From contig CM032125.1 of the NCBI GenBank assembly GCA_018894105.1, positions 3,162,001-3,226,000 on the forward strand: 64,000 nucleotides of DNA, read 5' to 3'. The position numbers were made by a program, and so were the translations under genes. The stretch comes from Jacaranda mimosifolia. Taxonomy: Eukaryota; Streptophyta; Magnoliopsida; Lamiales; Bignoniaceae. Below the pieces are notes generated by a model. The model was not told the DNA's origin. It searched no databases and was given only the letters and a program-made list of their open reading frames with translations. Below, one piece after another: positions 49,801 through 61,299 of the stretch (the first letter of the stretch is position 1; every line of letters begins with the position of its first letter).

Positions 49801-52800
49801 GTGTGCTGTTTCTCTGTTTCCTCCCTCCCTTTTGTTTGCCTGCATCATTAAGAGAACACAGACATGTAAACAACCATGTTTCCTAGGAACAGCTGTCAGT
49901 TGCCATGCCAAATTATGGTAGGAATGAACTAGGAAAGGAATGAGACGAAGGAACTTAAAAGGGAGAGAGTGATGCATGGCTCTATCTATTCTGGTTAACT
50001 GCATCAAACGTTAGGAAATGATGATGCAAGTCTCTGTCTTATTGAGAAAGATTTTTAATAATTCAGAGGCTCATATAGCTAGTAACCTCGTAGGAGAATT
50101 AGATCAATTTGACATTTTCGAGGCTGAACCGTCCGTAACCTGAAAGCAAAAAGATACCAATTTAGTTGTGTCCAATTTCTAATTAATTATTTTCCGTAGT
50201 AGTGGTTGAGAGGTAGCGGTGTTGTATTATTACTTTGATTGAGAGGATAGTTTTGGAAAAATCCAATTTGGGAAGTGGAATTTTATTTTGGGACTTCCTA
50301 AAAAGGAAATGACAGTAATAAATTTGGGACAGAGGCAGTATATGACTCTGATAATTGCATTTGTTCCTTAGCATGCATGAGAACATGCAATTTCTTTCTT
50401 TCAATGTTGTGTGGCGCTAAAACTCTAGGCCTTAATTTGTTCGCATTTCAAGTGAAAATGGTATTTTCGAGAACAAGACTCTGTGGTGGATCCCTACATG
50501 ATTATGTTGGAAAATAGAAGGTGTTCCCAAATAACCATTTGTAAATACACATTTTCAGTCAGATTTCAGTCAAATGAAGAAGTCCCTTGAAAAATAGAAG
50601 AACTTGAACTTTAAAAAATGGGCCAATTTTTGAATAGGTTGTCAGCAAAAAATTTTGAAATGGAAATTGACAATGAAGAAACTAATGCAATTCCCTCAAG
50701 GGGCCCACGGAGGGACCTGGGCATCACTTTTGTAAAGGTCTTTCTGAAAATGAAAACAAACAAAATTGCAGATAGAGCATATCACCTCTTTGCCTTTTAC
50801 TAAAAGCCTGTTATCTTGATGCTCCACTTCTTGGATGCTACAATATTCTTTCTCTTTTTATTTCAAAACTCTGCATGTTATATCAAATTAACACCTATGT
50901 GTCTCTTGAACTAAAATATGTGAACTGACTTATTGTTTTTTTTCACTTAATGTGACTTGGTTGTGTGCTTCTGACTTGTGTTAGCTTCTGACTTCTGAGT
51001 TTTTCATAATTAAGATAGCAGTTTCCTTCAATATATTTTTCAATCCGGGGGTGCCCATGGGACAATGCTTGGTGAAGAAAACTCTTAGAAGTTAGAAGGG
51101 AAAATGGCAAGTAGTTTCTTTAGACTTTTGTTAGGAAAATGCTTTTAATAGGAAAAAGTTAAAAGAAATTTTTGCTTGAAAAAGGGAAGACTTGCTTTTG
51201 CCAATAGAGCAACTAAGAAGCATGGCAAGAATTTTATCCTACATTAGATTGATGAGTCCTTCTATGTTCACCTGAGCAGATACACAAAAAGACCTCAGAA
51301 GAAATCATAATTAAGTTCTTAGATGAGTCGTAAAGATGTAAATACAACTGTAAAAATTTATTATGCCACAAGAGGAATCGGATTTATAAAAGTTGAACGC
51401 CAAAATTGAGGCTTATGTCTGAAGAGATCCTGTAGTCACAGATTGACACTTTGCAAATGGCTAATTTATTTCCTGCATGAATATGTATGTGGGTTTGTGT
51501 ACTCAGATTTCAGCCAGCTCATGTAGCTGGCCCAATTTAACAGAAATGTTGCACATCCCCAGTCTTAACTTATCACATGCAAGTGTGGCACTAACACACA
51601 GTACACAATAATTAACTATGAATAAGTAAAATGAAGCAACACTTGATTTTAATTTTTTATCCTTGTTTGGTTGCTTGTTTTAGTATTATTTCTAAACAAC
51701 TCCTTCTATTGAAAAATTATTGGGCATGTTTGGCGATTGAAATGTTTATTTGCCTGCAGTTCATTTTCCATTTTTAAGAATTTATACCCCTTACTGTTTG
51801 TGCCTTTGTGGAAGATAATTTTTTAATATTTCCATTTCTCCCGAGTGGTTGGAGCTCCTAGTTGAATTTTCTCAGCAGCTTATTCTACGAACTTTGATTG
51901 CATTGATATTGCTCTACTTTTTTTTTTTTTATGAATTATATATCATGCTATGTAGTGTACTGAATTATTGAGAAAATGACATTTGATTAACTCCTCCTTA
52001 CAAGAAGATTGTGGTCCAACCACTGCCTATAAGCGTATGGCATGTATACTATCAATTTTCTTAGTGTGGGGAAGTTCAGGATTATCTACCAGTAATGTAC
52101 CTCCTGGTACTGGACTGCATAGCTGCTCTCCAGCTGCCTTTCAATTAAATTGCAATTAGAGCCTCAGGTTTTGAAGTTTGAAGCGCAACATATTTTGGTC
52201 CACTTTGTTATGATGTATTGTTCCTTACTTGAATATACAGTAGCTTCCGCTGATTCTAATTCTGTGTTTCTTTGCTTTGTTTCAGGTGTACATAGTTTGT
52301 GGATAACTGAAGTCCAGGAGCCATTTTGTTCCATCTTATAGCCAATGGAGACATTTTAATGATGGGAAACGGCAAATGTGCAAGGGGTTTGGGAGCATGG
52401 AACTTCTTTGGTGACTGTAGGATGCTTTTTAATTTTTTGGTCTTCTACATGTCTAGTTGTATTTGATCAGTTTGTCTCAGGGTTTATTATAGTGTATGCT
52501 GAAAACAAGTGACTTGCTTCCAAATATATGCACTTGTTAGATTCTACCTTGTACCATTAAGCACCAGTGACTCTGTCCAATTCATTTCGGGCTGTATGCT
52601 ATTTCAAATTTCTGTGGAATCATATACATTCACTTGTGAAAAATGCGGTGGGCATGAAAGTCGCCGCCAAGAAATAAAAACAAGCCCACACCCAGGGTTC
52701 GTTTCTTGTTTTGCTTTCTGGAGTTCTTGAGAACCGTTTCTTGCTTTATGCAATGATATTTCAACATTGTGCTGCCTGTTATATGATTGTCTTCATTATG

Positions 52801-53836
52801 ATTATTATAGCATGTCGATCCTTAGAACTGTCAAATTTGTTATTACCTTAGCCTTCACATGCACTTCTATAGTATTATAGTAAGAAATGTAGGCACCATG
52901 AAACTCAGACACACTGAATTGGCTTAAAAGTGACACTTCATTCAACTGCAAATCCAAAAGGAAAAAGAAAAAAGAAAAAGAAGATGCATTGCAAGCCCGG
53001 GACAGGAGAGGAAGATGTATGGTTTTATGTTATGATATTTAACATGGATGTGGATTTACCTAAGGCAGTTAATCACATTAAGCCATGGACAAGCTCTTAT
53101 CCATTAAAAATAGGGAATGGTAAAGATATAATACAGTGTGTATTAAGACAGACTACACACAATGTACATCAAAGAGAACACCAACTGAGAATTACTTGTC
53201 AAAATTCTTACAGCAACACGTGGCAATTGAATAGTTCTCCTGATGTGTAAGCATTAAGCAGCCTACATCATTGCCATTTACCTTCATTCACATAGATTAA
53301 TTACTCATGCATATTCCATACCAATATCTTTTCCTTTATTTTAATTTATTTTTTATTTTTTATTCTTTTTTGTGGTACAAAAGCATTGCTGCTCCTACCA
53401 CTTTGAGTGAGATTAAGGGCCACTCCCAATAGCTTTCGCACTCTTTCCTCTTTGGCTCTTTCCCAATTCCCCTTTCACCATTTTCCCCTAAGAAAAAGGG
53501 GAGAAGTGAAATAAAGAAAAGAAGAGATGAAAATGCAGAATCCATTTCAGAAGATAGAGACCTTCTTGATGGTTGAATTCCATTAAAGCCCACCTTTTCC
53601 TTCTCCCTATCCATTCCAAACTACTTTATTTATTAGATATAGATAGGTTGATGCTCTCACACCTAAATCCTAATTAACACCTCTTTTTCTGGAAGATCTC
53701 ACTTCCTCACATACACTACTCACCTGCCCAACAACATTTTTTCTACAATCGTCTACAAATTTTATTTTATTATTTTTTGTCCAACTCTTCTCGAGAATCT
53801 CTGACAAAAGGAAAAGTTGAAGAAAGACAAGAAGAG
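46846..53836. other. Seven-kilobase spacer with no recognised gene
   Basis: 46846 to about 47100 is the probable 3' untranslated region of the CCCH gene. Beyond it I see no coding region, RNA gene or transposon that I can defend. Near 47390 and 47490 a short direct repeat (AGGGAGCTTCTT) occurs. At 52286 a splice-acceptor-like TTTGTTTCAG precedes GTGTACATAGTTTG, possibly a distal untranslated exon, but this is speculative. 53380-53836 is the promoter side of the cysteine-rich gene. Confidence 0.4.
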
Positions 53837-54394
53837 ATGCGTGCAATTGTTAGTGGGATTTTTTGGTCTATTCTCCTTGTGTTATTCACTTGTAGTATTC
53901 TCCATCAAGTTAGATTTTCTCTTGTGAGTTTCTTCCTCAGTCCTCACCCTCTCTTTCTTTATCTTAAGTTAGATTTATTACAACATAGATCCCATCAATA
54001 TTCTTGTCAAAAACTGAGTCTTGATTCCATTCTTCCTCTATTCTCCCTCCAGCTTTTGCAAAATATTGGTTCTTGATTCTGTAGCTTTTGTAAAAATAGT
54101 TGCTTTATTTTGCAGGCCAATGGGTGGGCGGCGGAGAATGTCACCTCTGTGGAGGAGATGGTGCCACTAATGGAGCCGGGGAAGGGGGAGATGATGGTGA
54201 TGGCGAATGAAAGCAGGAGAAAGCTGGGCAGCTTTCAGATTTGTGCGCTATGCACTTGCTGTGGAGGTGGAAGCAAAAGCTACTGTTTGGCATCTCCGTG
54301 TTGCTATGCAATAAACTGCAACATCCCAAACAGGCCCTTTGGATTTTGTTCTTTCACTCCCAAGACTTGTAATTGCTTCGGATGCCATCTTTAA
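53837..54394 (+). CDS. Small secreted cysteine-rich protein of unknown function
   Basis: Two exons, 53837-53923 and 54116-54394, joined in phase 0 (CTT|GTGAGT ... TTGCAG|GCC), 121 residues. Residues 1 to about 25 are a signal peptide (MRAIVSGIFWSILLVLFTCS). A variable linker with a possible glycosylation site (NVTS) and acidic patch follows. The last about 55 residues carry 12 cysteines: ICALCTCC, YCLASPCCYAINC, GFCSF, TCNCFGCHL. I recall a plant family with the same highly conserved tail, without known function. The shape (signal, variable middle, conserved Cys-rich end) is that of a secreted peptide or apoplastic protein; that role is inference. Confidence 0.85.
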
Positions 54395-55559
54395 GTTTTC
54401 ATTTTTTTTTTTTTTTTTGTCAAAAAGAAAATCCCTTGGTTGAATCTTTGTTTGGGAGTGTGAAAGGGGGGAGGTCGAGAATATCTGTTTTTCCTAGCTG
54501 TTATATTATTGGTTTATAATTGTCTGGGGGACAGCTACTTCCAGATAAGTTTTTGCTAGTGGGATGGAATTTGTGCCCCGCCTTTTCTTATTTTCTTGCC
54601 ATCACTCTCCCAACCAACATTTATGACATTGAAAGCTTAGTTAGAATTGGTTGAAGTGGGAAAAGCTTAGCTGGAAGCAGCACCGGCATCAGCGGCAGAA
54701 GTGCTTGCCTTGTTTTAGATTAATGAACTGTAGTTTATTAAAATGTAATAGTTATGTCATATTATGAAGAATGACATCACTTACATGGAGTATAAACTAA
54801 TGATGTTGCTTAGAAATTACTTGTTAGGGTGTGTCAGAATATAATGTTGCCTGTTGCTTTCTGGGAAATGTGATTCTGACGAGTTGGGTTAAGATAATGA
54901 TTTGTTGTTTTGAGCTTTGAGTGCTTGCTTCATTGTTTATTATGAGGAGTCTTTGTTTATTCTGGATTCTTAATTACTCCTCCATTATAGTATTTGACAG
55001 CATCATTTGTATGGTACTATAGTTGTCGTTGCATCAGCTGGTTGTGCCCTTGTCTGCAAGGGCATGAACGCACAAATAGTTAATAGAGAATGTGAAAGTG
55101 GGGAAACAAAAACAAGTACTAACGAAGCAGCAACTAGCTGGCAGTGACAAAAATGAGTGTACAATAGTATAGTGATGGTGGTCCTTTATTTGACCTATGA
55201 CACAGACCCCTACAGCTGTATTTCTAGATGTGTGACACACAAGATTGGAGGAAAAGTAGAAAGGGTTGTCCAAATCAATAATGGTGGTATGAACCCAAAA
55301 AAGAATGGAGTAGATGAAATTTTCGCCTTCATTAAAATGGATGGGTTGTCATCAATTACTACGGCTGCAATGCTGCATGTATCGTTTTAGGCTGCCGGTC
55401 CCAACCCAACTACTATCAGAAGAGTAGCAGGCTGAGGGTAGTGGGTGAACTTGAAGAGAGGAAATTAAGCCCTTATAGCTACCATTTATTGCAATAAATC
55501 AAATTCCATTTTCTGATAAAATTAGTTCATCTTCGCTCTGCTCTTGTAGATTTACACTA
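54395..55559. other. 3' region of the cysteine-rich gene and spacer
   Basis: 54395-54780 probably contains the 3' untranslated region. No other gene is seen. CTTTG at 55560-55564 is the target duplication of the next element. Confidence 0.4.
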
Positions 55560-55564
55560 CTTTG

Positions 55565-55812
55565 TAATAATGAATGATGATATCATCCATCTGTTTAGCT
55601 TATTGTTTTGTTTGTTCCTATTCTTTAGGAGTTGGTTTAACATCTTTCTTATCTTTAGATTATGTTGTAGATTGATATTATCTTTATCTAGTTTATCTTT
55701 TCTGATATTTTTGTTGAGAACATTGTGGATGTTTGTTGGGTTTAACACTTTATATACCCAGCATATTATTAATAAGATACACATCATTTTTTCTTATCTT
55801 CCATTCTCTTTA
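55565..55812 (+). repeat. Left LTR of copia 2
   Basis: 248 bp, from TAATAATGAATGATG to CCATTCTCTTTA. A TATA-like TTTATATACCC lies near 55750. Nearly identical to 60183-60431. Confidence 0.93.
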
Positions 55813-55826
55813 TGGTACCGGAGCAC
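55813..55826 (+). promoter_or_regulatory. Primer-binding site of copia 2 (variant initiator tRNA-Met type)
   Basis: TGGTACCGGAGCAC directly follows the LTR. It matches the standard TGGTATCAGAGC with two changes, both transitions. Confidence 0.8.
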
Positions 55827-55882
55827 TAAAGCTTCAACAAGCCTGATCCAAGTTTTTTTTCCTGCCCACCGCCAACACATAA

Positions 55883-56800
55883 ATGGCAAACACTACCGTC
55901 ATCAATGCAGACAACACTACCAGCAATGCCACTGTAGTACAATTCAACCCAGTTACTCAGTTGCCCATAAAATTAGCTGGCAGTAATAATTTCAGCCTGT
56001 GGAAAGCTCAAGTCTCCATGCTTATGCGTGGTCACAATATCTATGGACACCTCGATGGGTCTATATCTGCCCCTACTCGAACCATTTCTCAAAACAATCA
56101 AGACGTTAACAATCCCACTTTCCTTGCTTGGTTTCGCCAAGATCAGTTGATTCAGAATGCTATTTTGACATCCGTAGATTCAACTTTAGCTATTACAGTT
56201 GCTGCTGCTGCAACCGCCAAAGCTGATTGGGATCCTCTCCATACTGCCTATGCAAACAAGTCTCAGACGCGAATCTTTAGTTTACGTGACCGTCTGGCCC
56301 GTATCTCGAAAGACATTCTTCCTGTTGCTGATTACCTTCATCAAATTCAATCCATTTGCGATGAACTTGCAACAGCCGGAGCTCCAGTGTCCAATGAGGA
56401 ACTCATTGTTAAAATCCTTAGTGGACTTGGATCTGACTTCCGCGACCTCTCTGCTGCAATTTGTGCAAGAGATTCCACAGTCTCTTATGAAGAACTTTAT
56501 GAAAAGCTTCTTGATCATGAGCTTTTCCTCAAGCATGATGAAGCCAGAAAGCCACAACCAACTAATATCACTATTGCAATTGCTCAAAAGACAAACCAAT
56601 TTCCTCCTCGACAGGGTAACAACACCAACAATAGACGTTTGGGACCCACTACCCCCCTACCAACCAGCCATGGCATCCTAGACGGAACACTCAACAACAA
56701 CCATCTAACTCAGGTATCTGCTGCCCATTATGTGATCGTCCTGGTCATAGTGCAAAAGTTTGCTGTTCGCAGTCACACAATCATCTCCAAGCTCGGGCAA
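55883..56800 (+). pseudogene. Copia 2 gag, frameshifted before the zinc knuckle
   Basis: An ATG at 55883 opens a long frame with the UBN2-type gag pattern (LAGSNNFSLWKAQV near residue 33, SLRDRLARISKD near 133). Around 56640-56700 the frame is lost. The CCHC knuckle CPLCDRPGHSAKVC is encoded at about 56725-56765 in another frame, continuous with protease. Confidence 0.88.
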
Positions 56801-59800
56801 ATTTTGCTGGTCTTCTAATACAACAACAAACTCCTTGGATAGTAGATACTGGAGCCACGCATCATATTGCATCTGATGCTCATGGCTTGGGCACTATACA
56901 TGACTACCACGGCCCCGAAGAGATCGCCATGGGCAATGGTAACACCATTCCAATATCTCATACTTGTAACGCTAGCTTAAGTGCATCAAATTATCACTTT
57001 CGACTTCTCAATACCCTATGCTCTTCTGCCATTAAAAACAATCTTATTTCTGTCTCTCAATTTTGTCGTGACAATCACACATCTATTGAATTTTTTCCTT
57101 CTTATTATTTTGTGAAGGATCTGAGTACGGGGGCGTCTCTAGTTCGCGGGCAGAATAAAGATGGGTTGTATGAGTGGCCACCGGACTGTGCACATCGCTC
57201 TCCTCAATGCAACGTGGCTGCTTCTGTTAACCTGTGGCATCGGCGTTTAGGCCATCCTAATCGTCGTGTTCTAAATAATATTTTGAATAAATTTTCCATT
57301 CCTGTTTCAAACACTAAAGCTACTTTCTTTTGTAATTCTTGTAATTCCAATAAAATGCACAGGCTGACTTTTTCTGAAAATTCTTTAAAAAGTAAGAAGC
57401 CACTGCAAATACTTTGCAATGATTTATGGGGACCGTCTCCGGTTCTCTCAATTGACAAAAAGAGATATTATGTGTTATTTGTTGATCAATATTCCAAATA
57501 CATGTGGTTGTTCACACTAAAATAAAAAACCGAAGTTTTGGAAGTATTTCAAAGTTTACACCCATTACTTGAGCGAAGGTTCAACACGAAACTTCTATCC
57601 TTTTTATACTGATGGTGGTGGTGAATTTCAAAGTTTATCGTCCTATCTAAAAACACATGGCATACAACACTTAGTGTCACCTCCATATACTCCTCAAAGA
57701 ATTGCTTTAGTCGAGCGAAGAAACCGACATGTTCTTGAAACTGCTAGAACTTTGTTGCACCAAGCATCCTTACCCTCACACTTCTAGAGTTTTGCCTGTC
57801 ATCAAGCTGTCTATCTCATAAACCGTCTCACCACTCCAAATCTACACAATAAATCACCATTTGAAATTTTATTTCAAGAACTGCCAAATTATTCCTCCAT
57901 TAAAGTGTTTGGATGTTTGTGTTACCCATGGCTCAAACCATATGCCAAAAATAAATTAGAGCCCTGTTCAACTCCATGTGTTTATTTAGGATTTTTCAAT
58001 AAATATCATTGCCACCAATGTTTTGATCCAATTACTTCCAAAATTTATTTATCACGTGATGTTTTATTTTTGGAAGATAATTTCCCATTTAAAAATATTT
58101 TTCCCATCTAAAAAATACAAATCATAATATCTGTTGGGAAATTTGTTTGGATGACCAATCCTCCAAGGATTCCAATATCTCTTGTCAGCTGCCGCCTCCA
58201 ATTGTGCAACAGCCCGTGTACACGAATTCGCCCATCTTTTCTGCTCCAACAGATGCTTCCATCTCAGGTAATTCTAACTCTTCCTTGAATAATCATATTT
58301 CATCTGCTACCTTGCTGTCACCCACCCTTATTTCTCTCATCTCTCCTCAATCTCCTCCATCGGCTTCGGTACCATTATCCAATTTAAATGCATCTACCCA
58401 ACCCACTCTCATCACTTATCAGCGCCGAAACAAAGTTTCCATTCCCTCTCATCAATCCTCATTACCAGAAGCTTCCCCTTCACCTACTCAACCTACGATG
58501 ACACCTTCCGCAAGACCATTATCTGCCAATGCTCCCCCTGTGTCTACTAACACGTCCAAGCATCCTATGATTACCCGATCTAAGACAAATAGCCTAAAGC
58601 CTAAATAGTTCCATACTGTTGTTCAATCGTCTTCCTCAATTCCCAGAACCTTTAAGCAAGCTAACCAATTTCCTCACTGGCGTGTTGCAATGAAAACAGA
58701 ATTTGATGCTCTAGTTCAGCATCGGACATGGGACTTGGTACCATGTGATCCTTCGAAGAACGTGGTAGACTGTAAGTGGCTCTTTCGAATTAAATATAAT
58801 CCTAATGGTTCTGTTGATAGGTACAAAGCTAGTTTGGTAGCCAAAGGGTTTACTCAGTGCCCTGGTCTTGATTTTCACTGTACCTATAGTCCTGTGGTAA
58901 AACCGGCAACTGTTCGCTTGGTTCTTACCATTGCAACACAGCAGGGCTGGCCCATACGGCAGCTTGATGTTAACAATGCATTCCTGCAAGGCCGACTTGA
59001 TGAAGAAGTCTATATGCGTCAGCCACCTGGATTTGAACTATCTACACATCCGACACATGTTTGCAAACTTAACAAGGCCATCTATGGCTTGAAGCAGGCG
59101 CCTTGAGCTTGGTACACAAAACTCAAAAATTATTTGGTAACGTTGGGCTTTATCAAATCACAATCGGATTCATCTCTGTTCATCTTGCATAATTTTGGGT
59201 TAACTGTCTATGTCCTCCTTGTATACGTTGATGACATAATTGTCACTGGAAATCAGCCTCAGGGTGTTCAGAACATTATTGACTCTATGGCATCACGTTT
59301 CTCACTCAAGGATCTGGGTCCTCTTCATTACTTCCTTGGTATTGAAGTATTTTCTCATCCTAGCGGTCTTTTATTGTCTCAGCAAAAATACATTCAAGAC
59401 TTGTTGCAAGAAGTTGACATGCACAATTGTAAGGGTGTTCCTACACCAATGACTTCAAAAATTGCTTTCATGGAATGTCTCGAAGATTCTCTAGTTGATG
59501 GCTCTCTTTATAGGAGGATTATTGGGAAACTGCATTACCTTTCTTTTACACGTCCTGACATTGCATTTGCTGTTAACAAATTATCACAGTCTATGCACCA
59601 GCCTTTATTATCCCATTGGACAGCAGTTAAGTGCTTACTTGGCTATCTTCAGCAAACATCTTCTTTTGGCATATCTCTTGTTAGAGAACAAAATCAGCGT
59701 CTTATTGCATACTCTGACTCAAACTGGGCCGGCAATCCTCATGATTGAACTTCAACCACAGGTTATATTGTTTACCTTGGTAGTTCTCCCATCTCATGGT

Positions 59801-60195
59801 CATCAAAGAAACAAAGATCTATCTCCCGTTCATCAATAGAGGCAGAATATAGAGCTGTTGCTACAGCTGTCTCAGAAGTCAATTGGCTTACTCATTTGCT
59901 TCATGAGCTTCGAGTCCGCCTTTCTACTATTCCTAGGATACTCTGTGACAACATCAGCACCACCTACATTTGTGCCAAACCTGTATTTCATAGTCGGATG
60001 AAGCATGTTGCCATTGACTTCCACTTTGTCCGTGAACAAGTCCAAAACAAGGATATTGAAGTTCAGCATCTTCATTCAGCTAATCAAGTAGTTGACATAC
60101 TCACAAAGCCACTTCCAAGAGCTTCCTTCGTCAAGCAATTTTCCAAGTTGGGTGTTGTTGACACCACCAACTTGCTGGGGCGTAATAATGAATGA
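56801..60195 (+). pseudogene. Copia 2 pol: protease, integrase, RT, RNase H with stops and frameshifts
   Basis: Protease VDTGATHH near 56845. Integrase HHCC zinc site near 57235-57350, catalytic region from about 57420, YTDGGGEF near 57607. [12 protein letters not shown] near 58770 and YVDDI near 59226. RNase H AYSDSNWAG near 59709 and EAEYRAVA near 59845. Interruptions: TAA 57523-57525; one extra T in the T-run near 57601 that shifts the frame; TAG 57785-57787; a shift back near 58110; TAG 58606-58608; TGA 59104-59106 and 59746-59748, both where an arginine codon is usual (CGA to TGA type). Confidence 0.9.
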
Positions 60196-60431
60196 TGATA
60201 TCATCCATCTGTTTAGCTTATTGTTTTGTTTGTTCCTATTCTTTAGGAGTTGGTTTAACATCTTTCTTATCTTTAGATTATGTTGTAGATTGATATTATC
60301 TTTATCTAGTTTTATCTTTTCTGATATTTTTGTTGAGAACATTGTGGATGTTTGTTGGGTTTAACACTTTATATACCCAGCATATTATTAATAAGATACA
60401 CATCATTTTTTCTTATCTTCCATTCTCTTTA
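60183..60431 (+). repeat. Right LTR of copia 2
   Basis: 249 bp, one base longer than the left LTR. Preceded by a weak purine tract (GCTGGGGCG). Confidence 0.93.
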
Positions 60432-60436
60432 CTTTG

Positions 60437-60864
60437 GGCATGCTGTTTTGTTCATTAATTAGATTGTTGAATTATAATGGTGCTTGATGTTAAGTTTTGC
60501 TGTGCTTTTTTGTCAAGTAAGAAACTTGGAAGACATGAGGTGCATAGAATCTGATGACAAAGTCAACTCAAAGTAAATACAATTATCCAAACGTACAGTT
60601 AGACAAATCTAATGAAGACTATGGTGAGATTAACAATAATGCTGAAAGAAAATTAGTGCGTCCAAGTTCTCTAGTTTTGACAAACGTAAGACAGAAAGAG
60701 AGGCAGAAAATTAAGCTTGTATCCTTAACCCACTAATATGGTTTTGATCCCTGAGATATCCCTTGATTTTTGAAGTTAGCATAGTCCTAAATCACTTTCT
60801 CTACAATGTTTCTATAATTTAAACTACACATTGCGGTTCCATGATGTGTATGAAGTAGCAAAAA
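60437..60864. other. Spacer between copia 2 and the DUF707 gene
   Basis: No gene. It should include the 3' untranslated region of the minus-strand DUF707 gene. Confidence 0.4.
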
Positions 60865-61267
60865 TTACATGAGTGGCCACTGGTTGAGTTGCTCATCCGG
60901 GTATAGCTCAGTCCAACACTCGTCCGACTCTGCGGCTTTTTTCCACCGCCTTTTGAATACCTTGTACTCATTATAGGACTGTCTTCTCACCTGAGAAAGC
61001 GTAAAATTGTTTCTCAAATTAGGTGCTTTAAATGGCTGTGGATACAAAGTAGCTTAGGACTAATTCATGGAAATTGGTTCTTTCTTCAAAGTTTTAGCTA
61101 GTAATTTTGCTTCAAACTGTGCGAAGGTAACCAAAACTTTTTGTGGTGAAGTTTGTCAGACTCACTTCAATTCTTTTGTTGATTGCACCGGACCGGGATT
61201 GTTCCTGCAAATAAAGATTGGACAGCACTTACAATTTTAGTAAGATGAAATAATTAGCAGTAGGACC

Positions 61268-61299
<32 letters not shown>

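Larger units (their letters stand above)
55565..60431 (+). mobile_element. Young but coding-defective Ty1/copia LTR retrotransposon (copia 2)
   Basis: LTRs 55565-55812 and 60183-60431 differ by a single T insertion in a T-run (left TCTAGTTTATC, right TCTAGTTTTATC). The flanks are a perfect 5-bp duplication CTTTG (55560-55564 and 60432-60436). LTR ends are TA...TA instead of TG...CA. Gene order gag, protease, integrase, RT, RNase H makes it copia; the short LTRs and UBN2-type gag suggest the Ale/Retrofit lineage (inference). Several stops and frameshifts break pol. Confidence 0.93.

Noticed and set aside
50035..50160. Possible small RNA or untranslated exon region
   Set aside because: No conserved boxes, hairpin or splice pattern that I could defend.
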